A stretch of 64,000 bases of DNA from JAVVWB01 sp036652335 (GCA_036652335.1 JAVVWB010000001.1:248001-312000); one strand, 5' to 3'; shown: positions 35,246 through 45,135, counted from the first letter of the stretch. Program-made: numbers and translations. The notes: generated by a model not told the origin, from the letters alone.

Positions 35246-35736
35246 TATAAAGTCGCAACCCTTTCCATTTTTTCTTCTTTAATTTCAGAAAGCAAAGTAA
35301 TTATGCTTTTATTTAACAGAGGATGAATGATATTAGGTGCAATTTCTGCAAGTGGTTTTAGGACGAATGAGCGTAGGTGCATTAAAGGGTGAGGAATTTC
35401 GAGCAAATCACTCTTATAAACAACGTCATCAACTAAGATAATATCAATGTCTATTATTCTGGGTCCCCAATGCCTTGTTTTTTCTCTGCCCATACGTTTC
35501 TCTATATTTTTTAACTGTTTAAGCATTGTACTTTCATCTAAATCATAAAGTGCTGTAATACACATATTAAAAAAAGAGTCCTGATCTGCATCTCCCCATG
35601 GTTCTGTCTCCCAAACGGAACTCTTTGCAGTTACTGAAAAACCAGATAGTTCTATCTCTTTTAATGCTGTTTTTAAATTAGTAAGTCGGTCTCCTAAATT
35701 TGACCCTAATGCCAAAACGACATTTCTTTTATTCAT
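35245..35736 (-). CDS. folK: 2-amino-4-hydroxy-6-hydroxymethyldihydropteridine pyrophosphokinase (HPPK)
   Basis: 163 residues. The HPPK signature is complete: LALGSNLGDR near the N-terminus, WETEPWGDADQDSFFNMCI, the catalytic loop GREKTRHWGPRIIDIDIILVDD, and the HPLMHLRSFVLKPLAEIAP segment. It transfers pyrophosphate from ATP to hydroxymethyldihydropterin, the step before FolP. It overlaps folP by 8 bp and shares one base with the downstream membrane protein gene, so the three genes are an operon. Confidence 0.97.
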   Translation of the reverse strand: MNKRNVVLALGSNLGDRLTNLKTALKEIELSGFSVTAKSSVWETEPWGDADQDSFFNMCITALYDLDESTMLKQLKNIEKRMGREKTRHWGPRIIDIDIILVDDVVYKSDLLEIPHPLMHLRSFVLKPLAEIAPNIIHPLLNKSIITLLSEIKEEKMERVATL

Positions 35737-36952
35737 TTGTTGAACCTTTTATTGCTTCTACCATCTTGATAATTCTCTTGTTTTCTTTTACATCGTGGAC
35801 ACGGACTATATCTACTCCTGTCCACGAACAAAGAGAGGTAATTGCCAAAGTACCCTCTAAAGATTCTTGTGGAGCTGTGTCTGAATGAGTAGCTTTGCCG
35901 AGGAAACCTTTTCTTGAAACCCCATACAAAATTGGTAATCCAAAAGTATCAAAAGCATTAAAATTTTTCATCAAGAAAAGATTTTGATTATAATTTTTTG
36001 CAAAGCCAAAACCCGGATCCAATATGATATTTGAATATTTTACTCCATGAGAAAGAGCCTTTGCTATTGCGCTATCAAAAAAAGCTGTAATATCTTTAAT
36101 TATATTATTGTACTCGCACATTGTCTGCATATTTTCGGGCTTCCCCTTAATATGCATAATTACCAAAGGTGCATTATATTTCCCTGCTACAGAAGCAATC
36201 TCCTCGTCAAAAGTCAATCCAGATATGTCGTTTATTATATCAGCTCCGGCTTTTAACGCTGCCTCTGCTACAGAAGCACGTGTTGTATCTATAGAAAGAG
36301 GCATTGTAGGGAGTGCTTGTCTGATTTTTGTAACTGCTTCGATAACCCTCTGCAATTCTTGCTCTTCGGGAACTCTATGAGAACCGGGACGTGTAGACTC
36401 TGCGCCCAAGTCGAGAATATCTGCACCCTCTTCTGCAAGCTTAACAGCTCTCTCGAGTGCCTTATCGGAATTACCGTAGACACGGCTTTCGGAGAAAAAA
36501 GAATCGTCTGTTAAATTAACAATTCCCATAATCAAAGTTCTATCGCCAAATGACAAAGTCTTCCCACAAGGTAATAACATATCAAACTTCCTGTGTGAGA
36601 GATTTAAAAGAGCCTGCCTCACATTATTTGCAATTTCAGGCAAAGACCACCAGTTCATTGTAGAAATTTTATCTGCAAAAATGGCCAACTGCTTTTTTGA
36701 ACCAAACAAAATAATATCTGTTGACTCTGTTTTGCAATCTATCACATGTGCATGCACTGCGGCATCTCCGCCGACAGAAAGCATCTCCTGCTTTATAACA
36801 TTTGCTGCTTTCGCAAGGACATCACTGATAAAAAGAACTTCTACTTTTCTCTTTGCATCAAAATATGGCAAAGACCTCTTATCTGCACCTATCTTCTGTA
36901 AAACCTCTGAAAGCTCATATGTATTTAGAATTCTAACATTATAAGGCGTCAT
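35729..36952 (-). CDS. folP: dihydropteroate synthase with N-terminal extension
   Basis: 407 residues from ATG 36952 (GGAGG upstream, 9-base spacing); an upstream start at 36973 is not supported. The catalytic barrel (from about residue 135) has DRTLIMGIVNLTDDSFF (usually ILNxTPDSF), ILDLGAESTRPGS, LSIDTTRASVAEAALKAGADIINDISG, NILDPGFGFAK-type ILDPGFGFAK and SRKGFLG. The first ~130 residues are an extra domain found in some anaerobes, with no known enzymatic motif. It joins p-aminobenzoate to the pterin. First gene of the folP-folK operon. Confidence 0.95.
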   Translation of the reverse strand: MTPYNVRILNTYELSEVLQKIGADKRSLPYFDAKRKVEVLFISDVLAKAANVIKQEMLSVGGDAAVHAHVIDCKTESTDIILFGSKKQLAIFADKISTMNWWSLPEIANNVRQALLNLSHRKFDMLLPCGKTLSFGDRTLIMGIVNLTDDSFFSESRVYGNSDKALERAVKLAEEGADILDLGAESTRPGSHRVPEEQELQRVIEAVTKIRQALPTMPLSIDTTRASVAEAALKAGADIINDISGLTFDEEIASVAGKYNAPLVIMHIKGKPENMQTMCEYNNIIKDITAFFDSAIAKALSHGVKYSNIILDPGFGFAKNYNQNLFLMKNFNAFDTFGLPILYGVSRKGFLGKATHSDTAPQESLEGTLAITSLCSWTGVDIVRVHDVKENKRIIKMVEAIKGSTNE

Positions 36953-37091
36953 AGCAGTTATCCTCCGTAGCACAGTTTAATAAAATTTATTGAATAAAAG
37001 TCAATAATAATAATTTATTATACCTTATCAACAGCACAATAAAAAGTTTGTAAAAATTTCAAAAAAAGTAAAAAAAATTCTTTGACTTGTA

Positions 37092-37120
37092 TTGACATTT
37101 GAAACAAACACTGCTATTCT
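37092..37120 (+). promoter_or_regulatory. sigma-70 promoter of the hrcA-dnaJ operon
   Basis: TTGACA at 37092-37097, exactly 17 bp, TATTCT at 37115-37120; transcription would begin near 37127, just before the CIRCE operator. Confidence 0.75.
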
Positions 37121-37136
37121 TATCGATAAATTAGTG

Positions 37137-37163
37137 TTAGCACTCACACCACAAGAGTGCTAA
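37137..37163. promoter_or_regulatory. CIRCE operator (HrcA-binding site)
   Basis: Perfect match to the consensus TTAGCACTC-N9-GAGTGCTAA: TTAGCACTC at 37137-37145, nine bases, GAGTGCTAA at 37155-37163. It lies between promoter and hrcA start, so HrcA represses its own operon. Confidence 0.98.
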
Positions 37164-37184
37164 TAAGCAAAAGAAGGCGAGAAA

Positions 37185-38201
37185 ATGCTGACAGAAAGAC
37201 AATTAGAAGTTGTTTTATCCGTAGTCTACGAATATATAAAAAGCGGAGAAAGCGTCGGATCAAGAACTCTTTCTAGGCGTTATCTCACAGGACACAGTTC
37301 AGCAACAATCCGAAACGAAATGTCTGACTTAGAGGAAATGGGCTATCTAAAACAACCACATACCTCAGCAGGAAGAATACCAACAACACAAGGCTATCGT
37401 TTATATGTTGACACAGTCCTACAAAGAAGAGAAAGCCTCACTCCTTCTGTTGATTGGACAAAGTTATTAAGAGACCACAGAGAAGGAATAGAAGGCGCTT
37501 TAGAATCTGCGACAGAGATATTAAGCAAAATCTCCAACTATGTTGGAATTGCTGCAATAACGACAATAGATGACATAAAATTCCAAAAAGTCGACTTTGT
37601 AAGAATGGGTGAAAGAGTAGTCCTCTTATTAGTAGTATTAAATGGAGGGCTTGTTCATCAAAAAATAATAAACTTGCCATGGGATATGTCACAAGACGCA
37701 CTGGATGACCTATCAAGAAGAGTAAACTTCTTTGCAGGCTCATCGTGGAACGAAGTAAAACAATCAATAATGGAATACATCATGGGTGAACTTTCATCAT
37801 ACAAGAACTCATGTGAAGTAGCACTAAAAGAGCTTGAGGGTGTAATACTTACCCCATCGGTAAAAGTATTTACTGGCTCAAAAAGCCACATGTTTAACTT
37901 ACCAGACTTCCAAGACTTGAGCAAAATACAAGCTTTATTCTCATTTCTGGAAGAGGAACGATCAATAACGGATTTAATTTCTTCTTGTTCAATAGATGGA
38001 ATGAACGTCTTAATCGGAGAAGAAAACGAAATATTAGAAATGAAAAATTCATCTCTTGTTGCTACAACGTCTATTTCAAATGGACAAAAGGCGCTGATAG
38101 GCGTAATAGGGCCAGACAGAATGGATTATGAAAACGTAATATCTGCAATAGATAAGGTACTTCAAGTTCTAGGACTTGATTCGGAAGGAGAATTTAAATG
38201 A
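37185..38201 (+). CDS. hrcA: heat-inducible transcription repressor HrcA
   Basis: 338 residues. The N-terminal winged helix has the family motifs LTERQLEVVLSVVYEYIKSGESVGSRTLSRRY and SSATIRNEMSDLEEMGYLKQPHTSAGRIPTTQGYRLYVDT; the C-terminal region contains VLIGEENE and a final dimerisation part with GVIGPDRMDYENVISAIDKV. It binds the CIRCE operator 22 bp upstream and is inactivated on heat shock when GroE becomes limiting. It overlaps grpE by 4 bp (ATGA). Confidence 0.98.
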   Translation: MLTERQLEVVLSVVYEYIKSGESVGSRTLSRRYLTGHSSATIRNEMSDLEEMGYLKQPHTSAGRIPTTQGYRLYVDTVLQRRESLTPSVDWTKLLRDHREGIEGALESATEILSKISNYVGIAAITTIDDIKFQKVDFVRMGERVVLLLVVLNGGLVHQKIINLPWDMSQDALDDLSRRVNFFAGSSWNEVKQSIMEYIMGELSSYKNSCEVALKELEGVILTPSVKVFTGSKSHMFNLPDFQDLSKIQALFSFLEEERSITDLISSCSIDGMNVLIGEENEILEMKNSSLVATTSISNGQKALIGVIGPDRMDYENVISAIDKVLQVLGLDSEGEFK

Positions 38202-38761
38202 CAAAAAAAGAAAAAAAAGAGCCAATAGTTGAAGAAAAAGTAACAGAAGCAGAACAGACTCAGCCAGAAGAAATAAAACAAGAAATAAATGGAAATGATG
38301 AGCTTCTAAAAAAAATAGAAGAAATTGAAACAAAACTTAAAGAGGCAACAGAAGAAGCTGCACGAGCAAGAGCTGACTACTACAATCTTAGAACGAGAGT
38401 AGAAAGAGACAGAGAAAAAGATAAAAAACTTGCAGCAGAAAGAGCCGTAGACCTACTCCTTCCGGTCTATGAAAACTTAGAAAGAGTTTGTGAAGCGGTA
38501 GAAGATAGAGAAAGCAATCTTTACAAAGGTGTATCAATGGTAACGAAACAATTCTTCGGAGCTATGACAACGCTTGGACTTGAAGAAATCTCGGCAGAAG
38601 GGGCATTTGACCCCTCATGTCACGAAGCAATAATGATGCAGGAAACAGACGAAGAAGAAAAAGACGGAAAAATAGTAGATGTATTTAGAAAAGGTTACAA
38701 ACTTGCCGGAAGAGTAATAAGAGCTTCTCAGGTAAGAGTAGGAAACTACATAAAGAAGTAA
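38198..38761 (+). CDS. grpE: nucleotide exchange factor GrpE
   Basis: 187 residues. A charged Glu/Lys-rich head (1-45) leads into a long coiled coil (LLKKIEEIETKLKEATEEAARARADYYNLRTRVERDR) and the C-terminal beta domain ending VFRKGYKLAGRVIRASQVRVG, the GrpE signature. It releases ADP from DnaK. Translationally coupled to hrcA by an ATGA overlap. Confidence 0.97.
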   Translation: MTKKEKKEPIVEEKVTEAEQTQPEEIKQEINGNDELLKKIEEIETKLKEATEEAARARADYYNLRTRVERDREKDKKLAAERAVDLLLPVYENLERVCEAVEDRESNLYKGVSMVTKQFFGAMTTLGLEEISAEGAFDPSCHEAIMMQETDEEEKDGKIVDVFRKGYKLAGRVIRASQVRVGNYIKK

Positions 38762-38810
38762 CACAAAAACAGGAAACAATAAAACTCTCATATAAAAGGT
38801 GGAAAAGACT

Positions 38811-40640
38811 ATGGAAAAAATAATAGGAATTGACCTCGGAACAACAAACAGTTGTGTAGCAGTAAAAGAAGGAGACAACGTAACAGTTATCCCTAACCCA
38901 GAAGGAGAAAGAACAACCCCTTCTGTAGTAGCTTTTACAAAAGAAAACGAAAGACTTGTAGGTCAGCTTGCAAAACGTCAGGCAATCGTAAACCCTGATC
39001 GTACAATAATCTCAATCAAAAGAGAAATGGGCACAGATCATAAAGTAAAGATTGATGACAAAGAGTACTCACCACAGCAGATATCTTCAATGATACTCCA
39101 AAAGCTAAAAAGAGATGCCGAAGAATATCTTGGCTCAACAGTAACAAAAGCAGTCATTACATGCCCTGCATACTTTACAGACGCACAGCGTCAGGCAACT
39201 AAAGACGCAGGAACAATAGCAGGACTTGAAGTCCTCCGTGTAATTAACGAACCTACAGCAGCATGTCTTGCTTATGGTGCAAACAAAGAGGGCGAAAGCA
39301 AAATAATGGTATTTGACCTTGGAGGCGGTACCTTCGACGTATCAATCCTTGATGTAGGTGACGGTGTATTCGAAGTACTATCAACATCAGGAGACAACAA
39401 ACTCGGTGGAGACGACTGGGATGCAGCAGTAGTACAGTGGCTTGCAGAAGAGTTCAAAAAGACAGAGGGCGTAGACCTTCGTAAAGACAAAATGGCAGTA
39501 CAGCGCCTTCGTGAAGCAGCAGAAAAGGCAAAAATGGAACTCTCATCAATGGCAGAAACATCAATCTCATTGCCATTCATCACAGCAGACCAGAACGGAC
39601 CAAAACACCTAGAAACAACACTAACAAGAGCAAAATTTGAAGAACTCACAAGAGACCTTCTCGACAGAACAGTAACCCCTGTTCGTACAGCTCTTAAAGA
39701 TGCAGGCCTTTCAGCATCAGAAGTAGACAAAATACTACTCGTAGGTGGATCAACACGTATGCCTATGGTACAGAGAAAAGTAAAAGAACTTCTTGGCAAA
39801 GAACCCACAAAGGGAATTAACCCAGATGAATGTGTAGCATCAGGTGCTGCAATTCAAGGTGCAATCCTCTCAGGTGAGCACAAAGGAGTTGTCCTTGTAG
39901 ACGTAACACCTCTATCACTTGGACTTGAAACACTTGGCGGTGTCTTTACAAAGATAATAGAAAAGAACAGTGCAATCCCTGTATCAAAAAGTCAGGTATT
40001 CACAACAGCAGCAGACAACCAGCCACAAGTTGAAATTCATGTTCTCCAAGGTGAACGTGCAATGGCAGCAGACAACGTAACCCTAGGTAAGTTCTCACTT
40101 GACGGAATCGCACCTGCACAAAGAGGAATTCCTCAGATCGAAGTCACATTTGACATTGACGCAAACGGAATTGTAAACGTAACTGCAAAAGACAAAGCAA
40201 CAAACAAAGTCCAGCACATTACAATACAGTCCTCAAGACTCTCTGAAGAAGAAATTGAAAAGATGAGACACGATGCAGAATTGAACGAAGAAACCGACAA
40301 GAAAAAGAAAGAACTTATCGATGTTCGTAACGAAGGTGACAGTGCTGCATACAATGCAGAAAAGTCACTCAAAGAACTTGGTGACGAAGCAACACCGGAA
40401 GAAAAGTCAGCTGTAGAAGAAAAAATCAAAGCACTCCGTGATTTACTCACAAGTGAAGATGCAGAAGCAATAAAGAAAGCAATAGAAGAACTCATGACAT
40501 CAATGCACCCTATTGCTCAGAAAGCATACGAAAAAGCACAGGCAGCACAGCAGGCAACAGGTGACGCTGGACAAGCCGGTGCTACAGCGGATGATTCAAA
40601 CACGGTGGATGCAGAATTCCACGAAGAAGACAACAAGTAA
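38811..40640 (+). CDS. dnaK: molecular chaperone DnaK (Hsp70)
   Basis: 609 residues from ATG 38811 (AAGGTGG upstream), rather than the GTG at 38799. Complete Hsp70 signatures: IIGIDLGTTNSCVAV at the start, IMVFDLGGGTFDVSILD, ILLVGGSTRMPMVQ, and the substrate domain with DVTPLSLGLETLGG. The C-terminal lid ends in a short acidic tail (FHEEDNK). It uses ATP to hold unfolded protein, working with GrpE and DnaJ. The gene lies 49 bp after grpE and 16 bp before dnaJ. Confidence 0.98.
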   Translation: MEKIIGIDLGTTNSCVAVKEGDNVTVIPNPEGERTTPSVVAFTKENERLVGQLAKRQAIVNPDRTIISIKREMGTDHKVKIDDKEYSPQQISSMILQKLKRDAEEYLGSTVTKAVITCPAYFTDAQRQATKDAGTIAGLEVLRVINEPTAACLAYGANKEGESKIMVFDLGGGTFDVSILDVGDGVFEVLSTSGDNKLGGDDWDAAVVQWLAEEFKKTEGVDLRKDKMAVQRLREAAEKAKMELSSMAETSISLPFITADQNGPKHLETTLTRAKFEELTRDLLDRTVTPVRTALKDAGLSASEVDKILLVGGSTRMPMVQRKVKELLGKEPTKGINPDECVASGAAIQGAILSGEHKGVVLVDVTPLSLGLETLGGVFTKIIEKNSAIPVSKSQVFTTAADNQPQVEIHVLQGERAMAADNVTLGKFSLDGIAPAQRGIPQIEVTFDIDANGIVNVTAKDKATNKVQHITIQSSRLSEEEIEKMRHDAELNEETDKKKKELIDVRNEGDSAAYNAEKSLKELGDEATPEEKSAVEEKIKALRDLLTSEDAEAIKKAIEELMTSMHPIAQKAYEKAQAAQQATGDAGQAGATADDSNTVDAEFHEEDNK

Positions 40641-40656
40641 TTGAGGTGAAGCGCTG

Positions 40657-41781
40657 ATGGCCGCTCCCGGAAGTAAAGATTATTACGACATATTGGGTGT
40701 TGGGCGGGGGGCCTCGGCTGACGAGATAAAAAAGGCCTACCGTAAACTGACACGAAAGTATCACCCGGATGCAAATCCTGGTAATACTGAGGCTGAAAAA
40801 AAATACAGAGAAATAAATGAAGCAAACGAAGTATTAAGCGACCCACAGAAAAGGTCTCAATACGACCAATTTGGTTATGTTGGTGACATGCCTCCTGGAG
40901 GAGGCGGGTTTGGTGGATTTGAAGGAGCAGACATAGGAGACCTCTTTGGAGACCTCTTTGGAAGTGCATTTGGAGGAAGAAGAAGAAACTCTGATCCCAA
41001 CGCTCCTCGTCGTGGAAACGACCTTGAATACACTATGCAAATAACACTAGAAAATGCATATAGAGGTGTATCTCAAAAAGTAGAAATCCCCAGACTTGAA
41101 ACATGCCCACACTGTCATGGTGACGGAGCAGAGCCCGGTACAAAAGTAGAAACATGTCCTACATGTGGTGGTAGCGGTAAAGTAAGACATGCCGTAAACA
41201 CTCCATTTGGGCAAATGGTGCAGGAAGGTGTCTGTCCTACATGTAAAGGAAAGGGTAAAAAAATTACCACACCTTGTCGTGAGTGTCGTGGACAAGGACG
41301 AGTACGCAAAATGCACAGTGTTGAAGTTAAAATTCCGGCCGGTGTTGATACTGGTATAAGACTCAGAGTATCATCACAAGGTGAGGCAGGGATAAACGGT
41401 GGCCCGTCAGGGGACCTCTTTATCTTAATCGAAGTCTTGCCAGACAAGAGATTTCAGCGTAGAGGCGATGATTTAAACACTGTTGTAGAAATAGCATATC
41501 CTCAAGCTGCACTAGGGTGTGAAGTAAAAATAGAAACCTTTGATGGTTCAGAAACTCTTGACATCCCAGCTGGTACACAGCCTGGTTCAAAATTGAGAAT
41601 AAAAGGCCGGGGTATGTCTAAAATTAGAGGTAATGGAAAAGGGGACATGAACATACTTGTAAAAGTACAGGTCATAAAATCCCCATCCTCAAAAGAAAGA
41701 GAGCTTCTTGAAAACCTTGCGGCAGAAATGAAAGTCGAAGTAAAAACTAAAGAAGGTCTATTTGGAAAGTTCAAAAAATAA
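40657..41781 (+). CDS. dnaJ: chaperone DnaJ (Hsp40)
   Basis: 374 residues, type I DnaJ. J-domain with the HPD motif (KYHPDANPGN), Gly/Phe-rich linker (PPGGGGFGGFEGADIGDLFG), and four zinc-binding repeats: CPHCHGDG, CPTCGGSG, CPTCKGKG and CRECRGQG. Then the two substrate-binding beta domains with KIETFDGSETLDIPAGTQPG and KIRGNGKGDMNI. It stimulates DnaK ATPase. Last gene of the operon, followed by a terminator. Confidence 0.98.
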   Translation: MAAPGSKDYYDILGVGRGASADEIKKAYRKLTRKYHPDANPGNTEAEKKYREINEANEVLSDPQKRSQYDQFGYVGDMPPGGGGFGGFEGADIGDLFGDLFGSAFGGRRRNSDPNAPRRGNDLEYTMQITLENAYRGVSQKVEIPRLETCPHCHGDGAEPGTKVETCPTCGGSGKVRHAVNTPFGQMVQEGVCPTCKGKGKKITTPCRECRGQGRVRKMHSVEVKIPAGVDTGIRLRVSSQGEAGINGGPSGDLFILIEVLPDKRFQRRGDDLNTVVEIAYPQAALGCEVKIETFDGSETLDIPAGTQPGSKLRIKGRGMSKIRGNGKGDMNILVKVQVIKSPSSKERELLENLAAEMKVEVKTKEGLFGKFKK

Positions 41782-41809
41782 AATAAACAAAAAAAGCAAA
41801 AAACATTAA

Positions 41810-41853
41810 AAACGAGTGTTAGACGTAAAAGTCTAGACACTCGTTTTTTTATT
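41810..41853 (+). terminator. terminator of the heat-shock operon
   Basis: AAACGAGTGT-TAGAC / GTCTA-(G)-ACACTCGTTT (41810-41848), loop GTAAAA, then a T-run. The rest of 41854-42074 (A/T-rich) shows no gene or repeat that I can support. Confidence 0.88.
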
Positions 41854-42074
41854 TTGAAAAAACGCATAAAATAAATAAACAAGAATGCAAACCAAAGTTC
41901 AATTTTGGACAAAAGTGAAAATTTAATTTATTTTTTCCTTTACATATCCCAAAAAAGAGGATAGAATATATTTTATTATATTTTTGAGGAACAAAATCAA
42001 TTTTTGTTTATTTTTTTGTTTTATAAAAATGAAAATATAAAATTTTATCAATTAAAATGCAGGGGGTAATTAAG

Positions 42075-43226
42075 TTGTTTAAGAAACTTATGGCTTTTTT
42101 TGTATTTATCATGGTTATGGCATTTGCTACCACAGCATTTGCAGCCAACACTATCAAAATCGGATATTTGGCAGCACTAACAGGAGACTATGCTTCATAC
42201 GGCAAAACAGAAGTGAACATGGCAAAAATGGTAATTGCTGATGTGAACGCAAAGGGCGGAGTTCTAGGAAAAAAGATTGAACTCGTTGTATATGATACAA
42301 AAACACGTAATGAAGACGCAGTAAACGCAGTACGTAGAATGATAGAAAGCGACAAAGTTGTAGCAATCATAGGAGCTAACTCAAGCGGAATTAACATAGC
42401 CACAGGTCCTATCGTAAATAGAGGTAAAACAGCTCAGATTGGTACAGTTGCCACAAACCCACTCGTCACAGTAGACTCAAAGGGGAAAGTCCTCCCATAC
42501 TCATTTAGAATGTGCTTTACAGACCCATATCAAGGAGCACTCGCAGCAAACCTTGCAATGAAAGACCTCAAAAAAGACAAAGCAGCAATACTATATAATG
42601 TAGGTTCTGACTATGCACAGGGACTTCGTGAATTCTTTAAAGCAAATTACGAAAAAATGGGCGGAAAAGTCGTAGCAGAAGAAGGCTACCGTGAAACAGA
42701 CGTTGACTTTAGAGCACAGCTCACAAAAGTAAAAAGCTCTGGTGCAAAAGTCCTCTTCCTTCCCGGAATGGGAAAAGACATGGCACTTATCATCAAACAA
42801 GCCTCAGAACTTGGGCTTAAAACTACAATTGTAGGTGGAGATGGATACGGCGAATTTATGAACGAAATCGCAGGTAAATCAATGGTAGGCACCTACTGGA
42901 TTAACCATACATACCTCAACGACCCTGCAATGAAACCAATCTTTGCAAAGTACAAGAAAACTTACAAAGATGAATGTAAAGAGTTCGTAAATGGAACAAT
43001 GGCATACGATGCAACACGTTGGTTGCTTGATGCAATAAAACGTGCTGGCAAAGTTGATAATGTGCTTATTGCAAAAGCACTTGAAGATACAAAAGGATTA
43101 AAACTTGCACATGCAACATTGACAGTAAGTGCAAAAGATCATAACCCTGTAAATAAGGCAGGAATAATCCTAAAAGTAGACAAAGACTTGAAAGCTCAAT
43201 TCTTCAAAAAAGTTGAACCAAAATAA
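42075..43226 (+). CDS. livJ: branched-chain amino-acid binding protein of liv transporter 1 (LivJ)
   Basis: I start it at TTG 42075, because AGGGGGT lies 8 bases upstream; the ATG at 42057 lies before that site and has none of its own. 383 residues with a signal peptide (MFKKLMAFFVFIMVMAFATTAFA). The Peripla_BP_6 fold is obvious: IKIGYLAALTGDYASYG, VNAKGGVLGKKIELVVYD, IIGANSSGINIATGPI. Close paralogue of the orphan binding protein at 6352. A weak hairpin and a 150-bp gap separate it from livH; it is probably made in excess over the permease, as usual. Confidence 0.93.
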   Translation: MFKKLMAFFVFIMVMAFATTAFAANTIKIGYLAALTGDYASYGKTEVNMAKMVIADVNAKGGVLGKKIELVVYDTKTRNEDAVNAVRRMIESDKVVAIIGANSSGINIATGPIVNRGKTAQIGTVATNPLVTVDSKGKVLPYSFRMCFTDPYQGALAANLAMKDLKKDKAAILYNVGSDYAQGLREFFKANYEKMGGKVVAEEGYRETDVDFRAQLTKVKSSGAKVLFLPGMGKDMALIIKQASELGLKTTIVGGDGYGEFMNEIAGKSMVGTYWINHTYLNDPAMKPIFAKYKKTYKDECKEFVNGTMAYDATRWLLDAIKRAGKVDNVLIAKALEDTKGLKLAHATLTVSAKDHNPVNKAGIILKVDKDLKAQFFKKVEPK

Positions 43227-43376
43227 AATTTAATTAATTTTTGAAATTTTATAACAAAAATTTAAAAAATTTGTTAGAATAGTGTTTGAGTCTTTTGGCT
43301 CAAACACTATTTTTGTGAAAAGTACGAAAAATTTACCACACTAAAGTGTTATCATAAAATAAAGAGGTGCTTTAAT

Positions 43377-44255
43377 TTGGATATAATTCAGCAGATAATA
43401 AACGGCTTGTCTATAGGCTCAGTATATGCACTTATAGCTGTCGGGTATTCGCTTGTATATTCAGTATTGTTGTTCTCAAACTTTGCTCATGGAGGCTTTT
43501 TAGTAATAGGTGGATATATTTGCTATTACGCACTACGTTCTTTTGGAATGAACATCTTCATGGCTTCATTTGCCGCTCTTATAGGAGCTGGTATCTCTGC
43601 CGTATTGGTAGAAAGGTTTGCATATAAACCTATAAGGGAGAGAACACCTGTTACTTTATATATGTTAATAGCTTCAATGGGAATGAGTATAGTTATAGAA
43701 AATATATTCGTAGTTACTGTAGGGGGAAGATTTAGAGCCTTACCTCCTGTAATTCCTATGAATACAGTTGATGTGTTTGGACTTGCCACAACAAGTGCAT
43801 TTGACTTACTTTCACTTGCGATTTCAATCGTATTCCTCATAGCATTACAACTCTTTTTAACCAGAACTAAATGGGGATTGGCAATAAGAGCTGCTTCATA
43901 TAATCTTGAAACAGCAGGACTTATGGGTGTAAATGTAAATAGACTGATTTCAATAGTCTTCTTTGTAGCTGGTGTCCTTGCTGCTGTAGGCGGAATTTTC
44001 CTCTCTGTTCGTTACACACTTTACCCACAACTTGGAATGATAACAACGAAAGCTTTTGTTGCGGCCGTTATAGGTGGACTTGGTTCATTGCCTGGTGCTG
44101 TAATTGGAAGTCTTATACTGGGTTTAGCAGAAATGCTGACCGCAGGTTTTATTTCAAGCCAATTCCGTGACTTGGTCGTATTTGGAATACTAATCATTAC
44201 TTTGATAGTACGTCCTACAGGTCTATTTGGTAAATCAGTCGGGGAGAAGGTATAG
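43377..44255 (+). CDS. livH: liv transporter 1 permease LivH
   Basis: 292 residues starting at TTG 43377 with AGAGGTG upstream. About eight membrane helices (IINGLSIGSVYALIAVGYSLVYSVLLFSNFAHGGFLVIGGY is the family's start) and the EAA-like loop GVNVNRLISIVFFVAGVLAAVGG; later GGLGSLPGAVIGSLILGLAE. One half of the membrane channel for branched-chain amino acids. It ends just 4 bases before the livM start. Confidence 0.94.
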   Translation: MDIIQQIINGLSIGSVYALIAVGYSLVYSVLLFSNFAHGGFLVIGGYICYYALRSFGMNIFMASFAALIGAGISAVLVERFAYKPIRERTPVTLYMLIASMGMSIVIENIFVVTVGGRFRALPPVIPMNTVDVFGLATTSAFDLLSLAISIVFLIALQLFLTRTKWGLAIRAASYNLETAGLMGVNVNRLISIVFFVAGVLAAVGGIFLSVRYTLYPQLGMITTKAFVAAVIGGLGSLPGAVIGSLILGLAEMLTAGFISSQFRDLVVFGILIITLIVRPTGLFGKSVGEKV

Positions 44256-44259
44256 CACG

Positions 44260-45135
44260 ATGTTAGACGGATACGCAGGCGGGATAATTACACTTCTTGC
44301 TGTAAACTGTATAGCAGCACTTGGAGTTTCACTTTTTACTGGATTTACGGGGATATTTACACTTGGTCATGCTGGATATATGGCAGTTGGTGCATATACA
44401 GCGGCAATACTTACTGTTGAATATGGCTTCCACTATGTAGGAGCGATAATCATTGGCGGAATAGTTGCGATGCTTGTAGCGTACCTAATAGGTAAACCAA
44501 CCCTAAAGCTTGTAGGTGACTACTACACAATAGCATCACTTGGACTTGGTGAGGCAATAAGACTAATAATTGAGAACTGGGAAAGTGTAACAAGGGGTGC
44601 AAGAGGCTACCCTGGAATAGACTCATATACCACTCTGCCTGTAGCATTGGCTTTTTTGTTTGTCCTTACTGTTGCAATGTTCTTCCTTATAAATAGCACA
44701 TTTGGGCGTTCCTTTAAAGCCTGCCGTGATGACTATGTGGCGGCTTCACTTCTCGGGTTTAATACAGCGAGATGCAGGGTCCTTAGCCTCTCTATCTCAG
44801 GTTTCTACTGTGGTGTTGCAGGTGCTTTGCTTGCAGGATTTATGTCATTTATACAGCCTGTAATGTTTGATATGGCAAAATCAACCGAGTTAGTATCCAT
44901 AGTCGTATTTGGTGGACTTGGTTCTATAAGCGGATGTTTACTTGGAACTACTATACTTACAGTTGTAACTGAGGTATTTAGACCTATATCACAATACCGT
45001 ATGCTCGTATATGGATTAGTATTAGTCTTGGTAATGGTAATAAGACCTGAAGGTATAATGGGAACGAATGAACTAACTTTCTCCTATATTAAAAATATAT
45101 TTTCAAAGAAAAAATCGACAAAGGAGGCTGAATAA
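44260..45135 (+). CDS. livM: liv transporter 1 permease LivM
   Basis: 291 residues from ATG 44260 (GGGGAGAAGG upstream); an earlier start at 44227 would overlap livH and is not supported. LivM landmarks: LFTGFTGIFTLGHAGYMAVGAYTAA, LGLGEAIRLIIENWESVTRGARG, and GGLGSISGCLLGTTILTVVTEVFR. Second half of the channel. Its TAA overlaps the livG ATG by one base. Confidence 0.94.
   Translation: MLDGYAGGIITLLAVNCIAALGVSLFTGFTGIFTLGHAGYMAVGAYTAAILTVEYGFHYVGAIIIGGIVAMLVAYLIGKPTLKLVGDYYTIASLGLGEAIRLIIENWESVTRGARGYPGIDSYTTLPVALAFLFVLTVAMFFLINSTFGRSFKACRDDYVAASLLGFNTARCRVLSLSISGFYCGVAGALLAGFMSFIQPVMFDMAKSTELVSIVVFGGLGSISGCLLGTTILTVVTEVFRPISQYRMLVYGLVLVLVMVIRPEGIMGTNELTFSYIKNIFSKKKSTKEAE

Noticed and set aside
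39272..39808. 178-codon minus-strand frame opposite dnaK
   Set aside because: Ser/Arg-rich shadow of dnaK, no ribosome-binding site.
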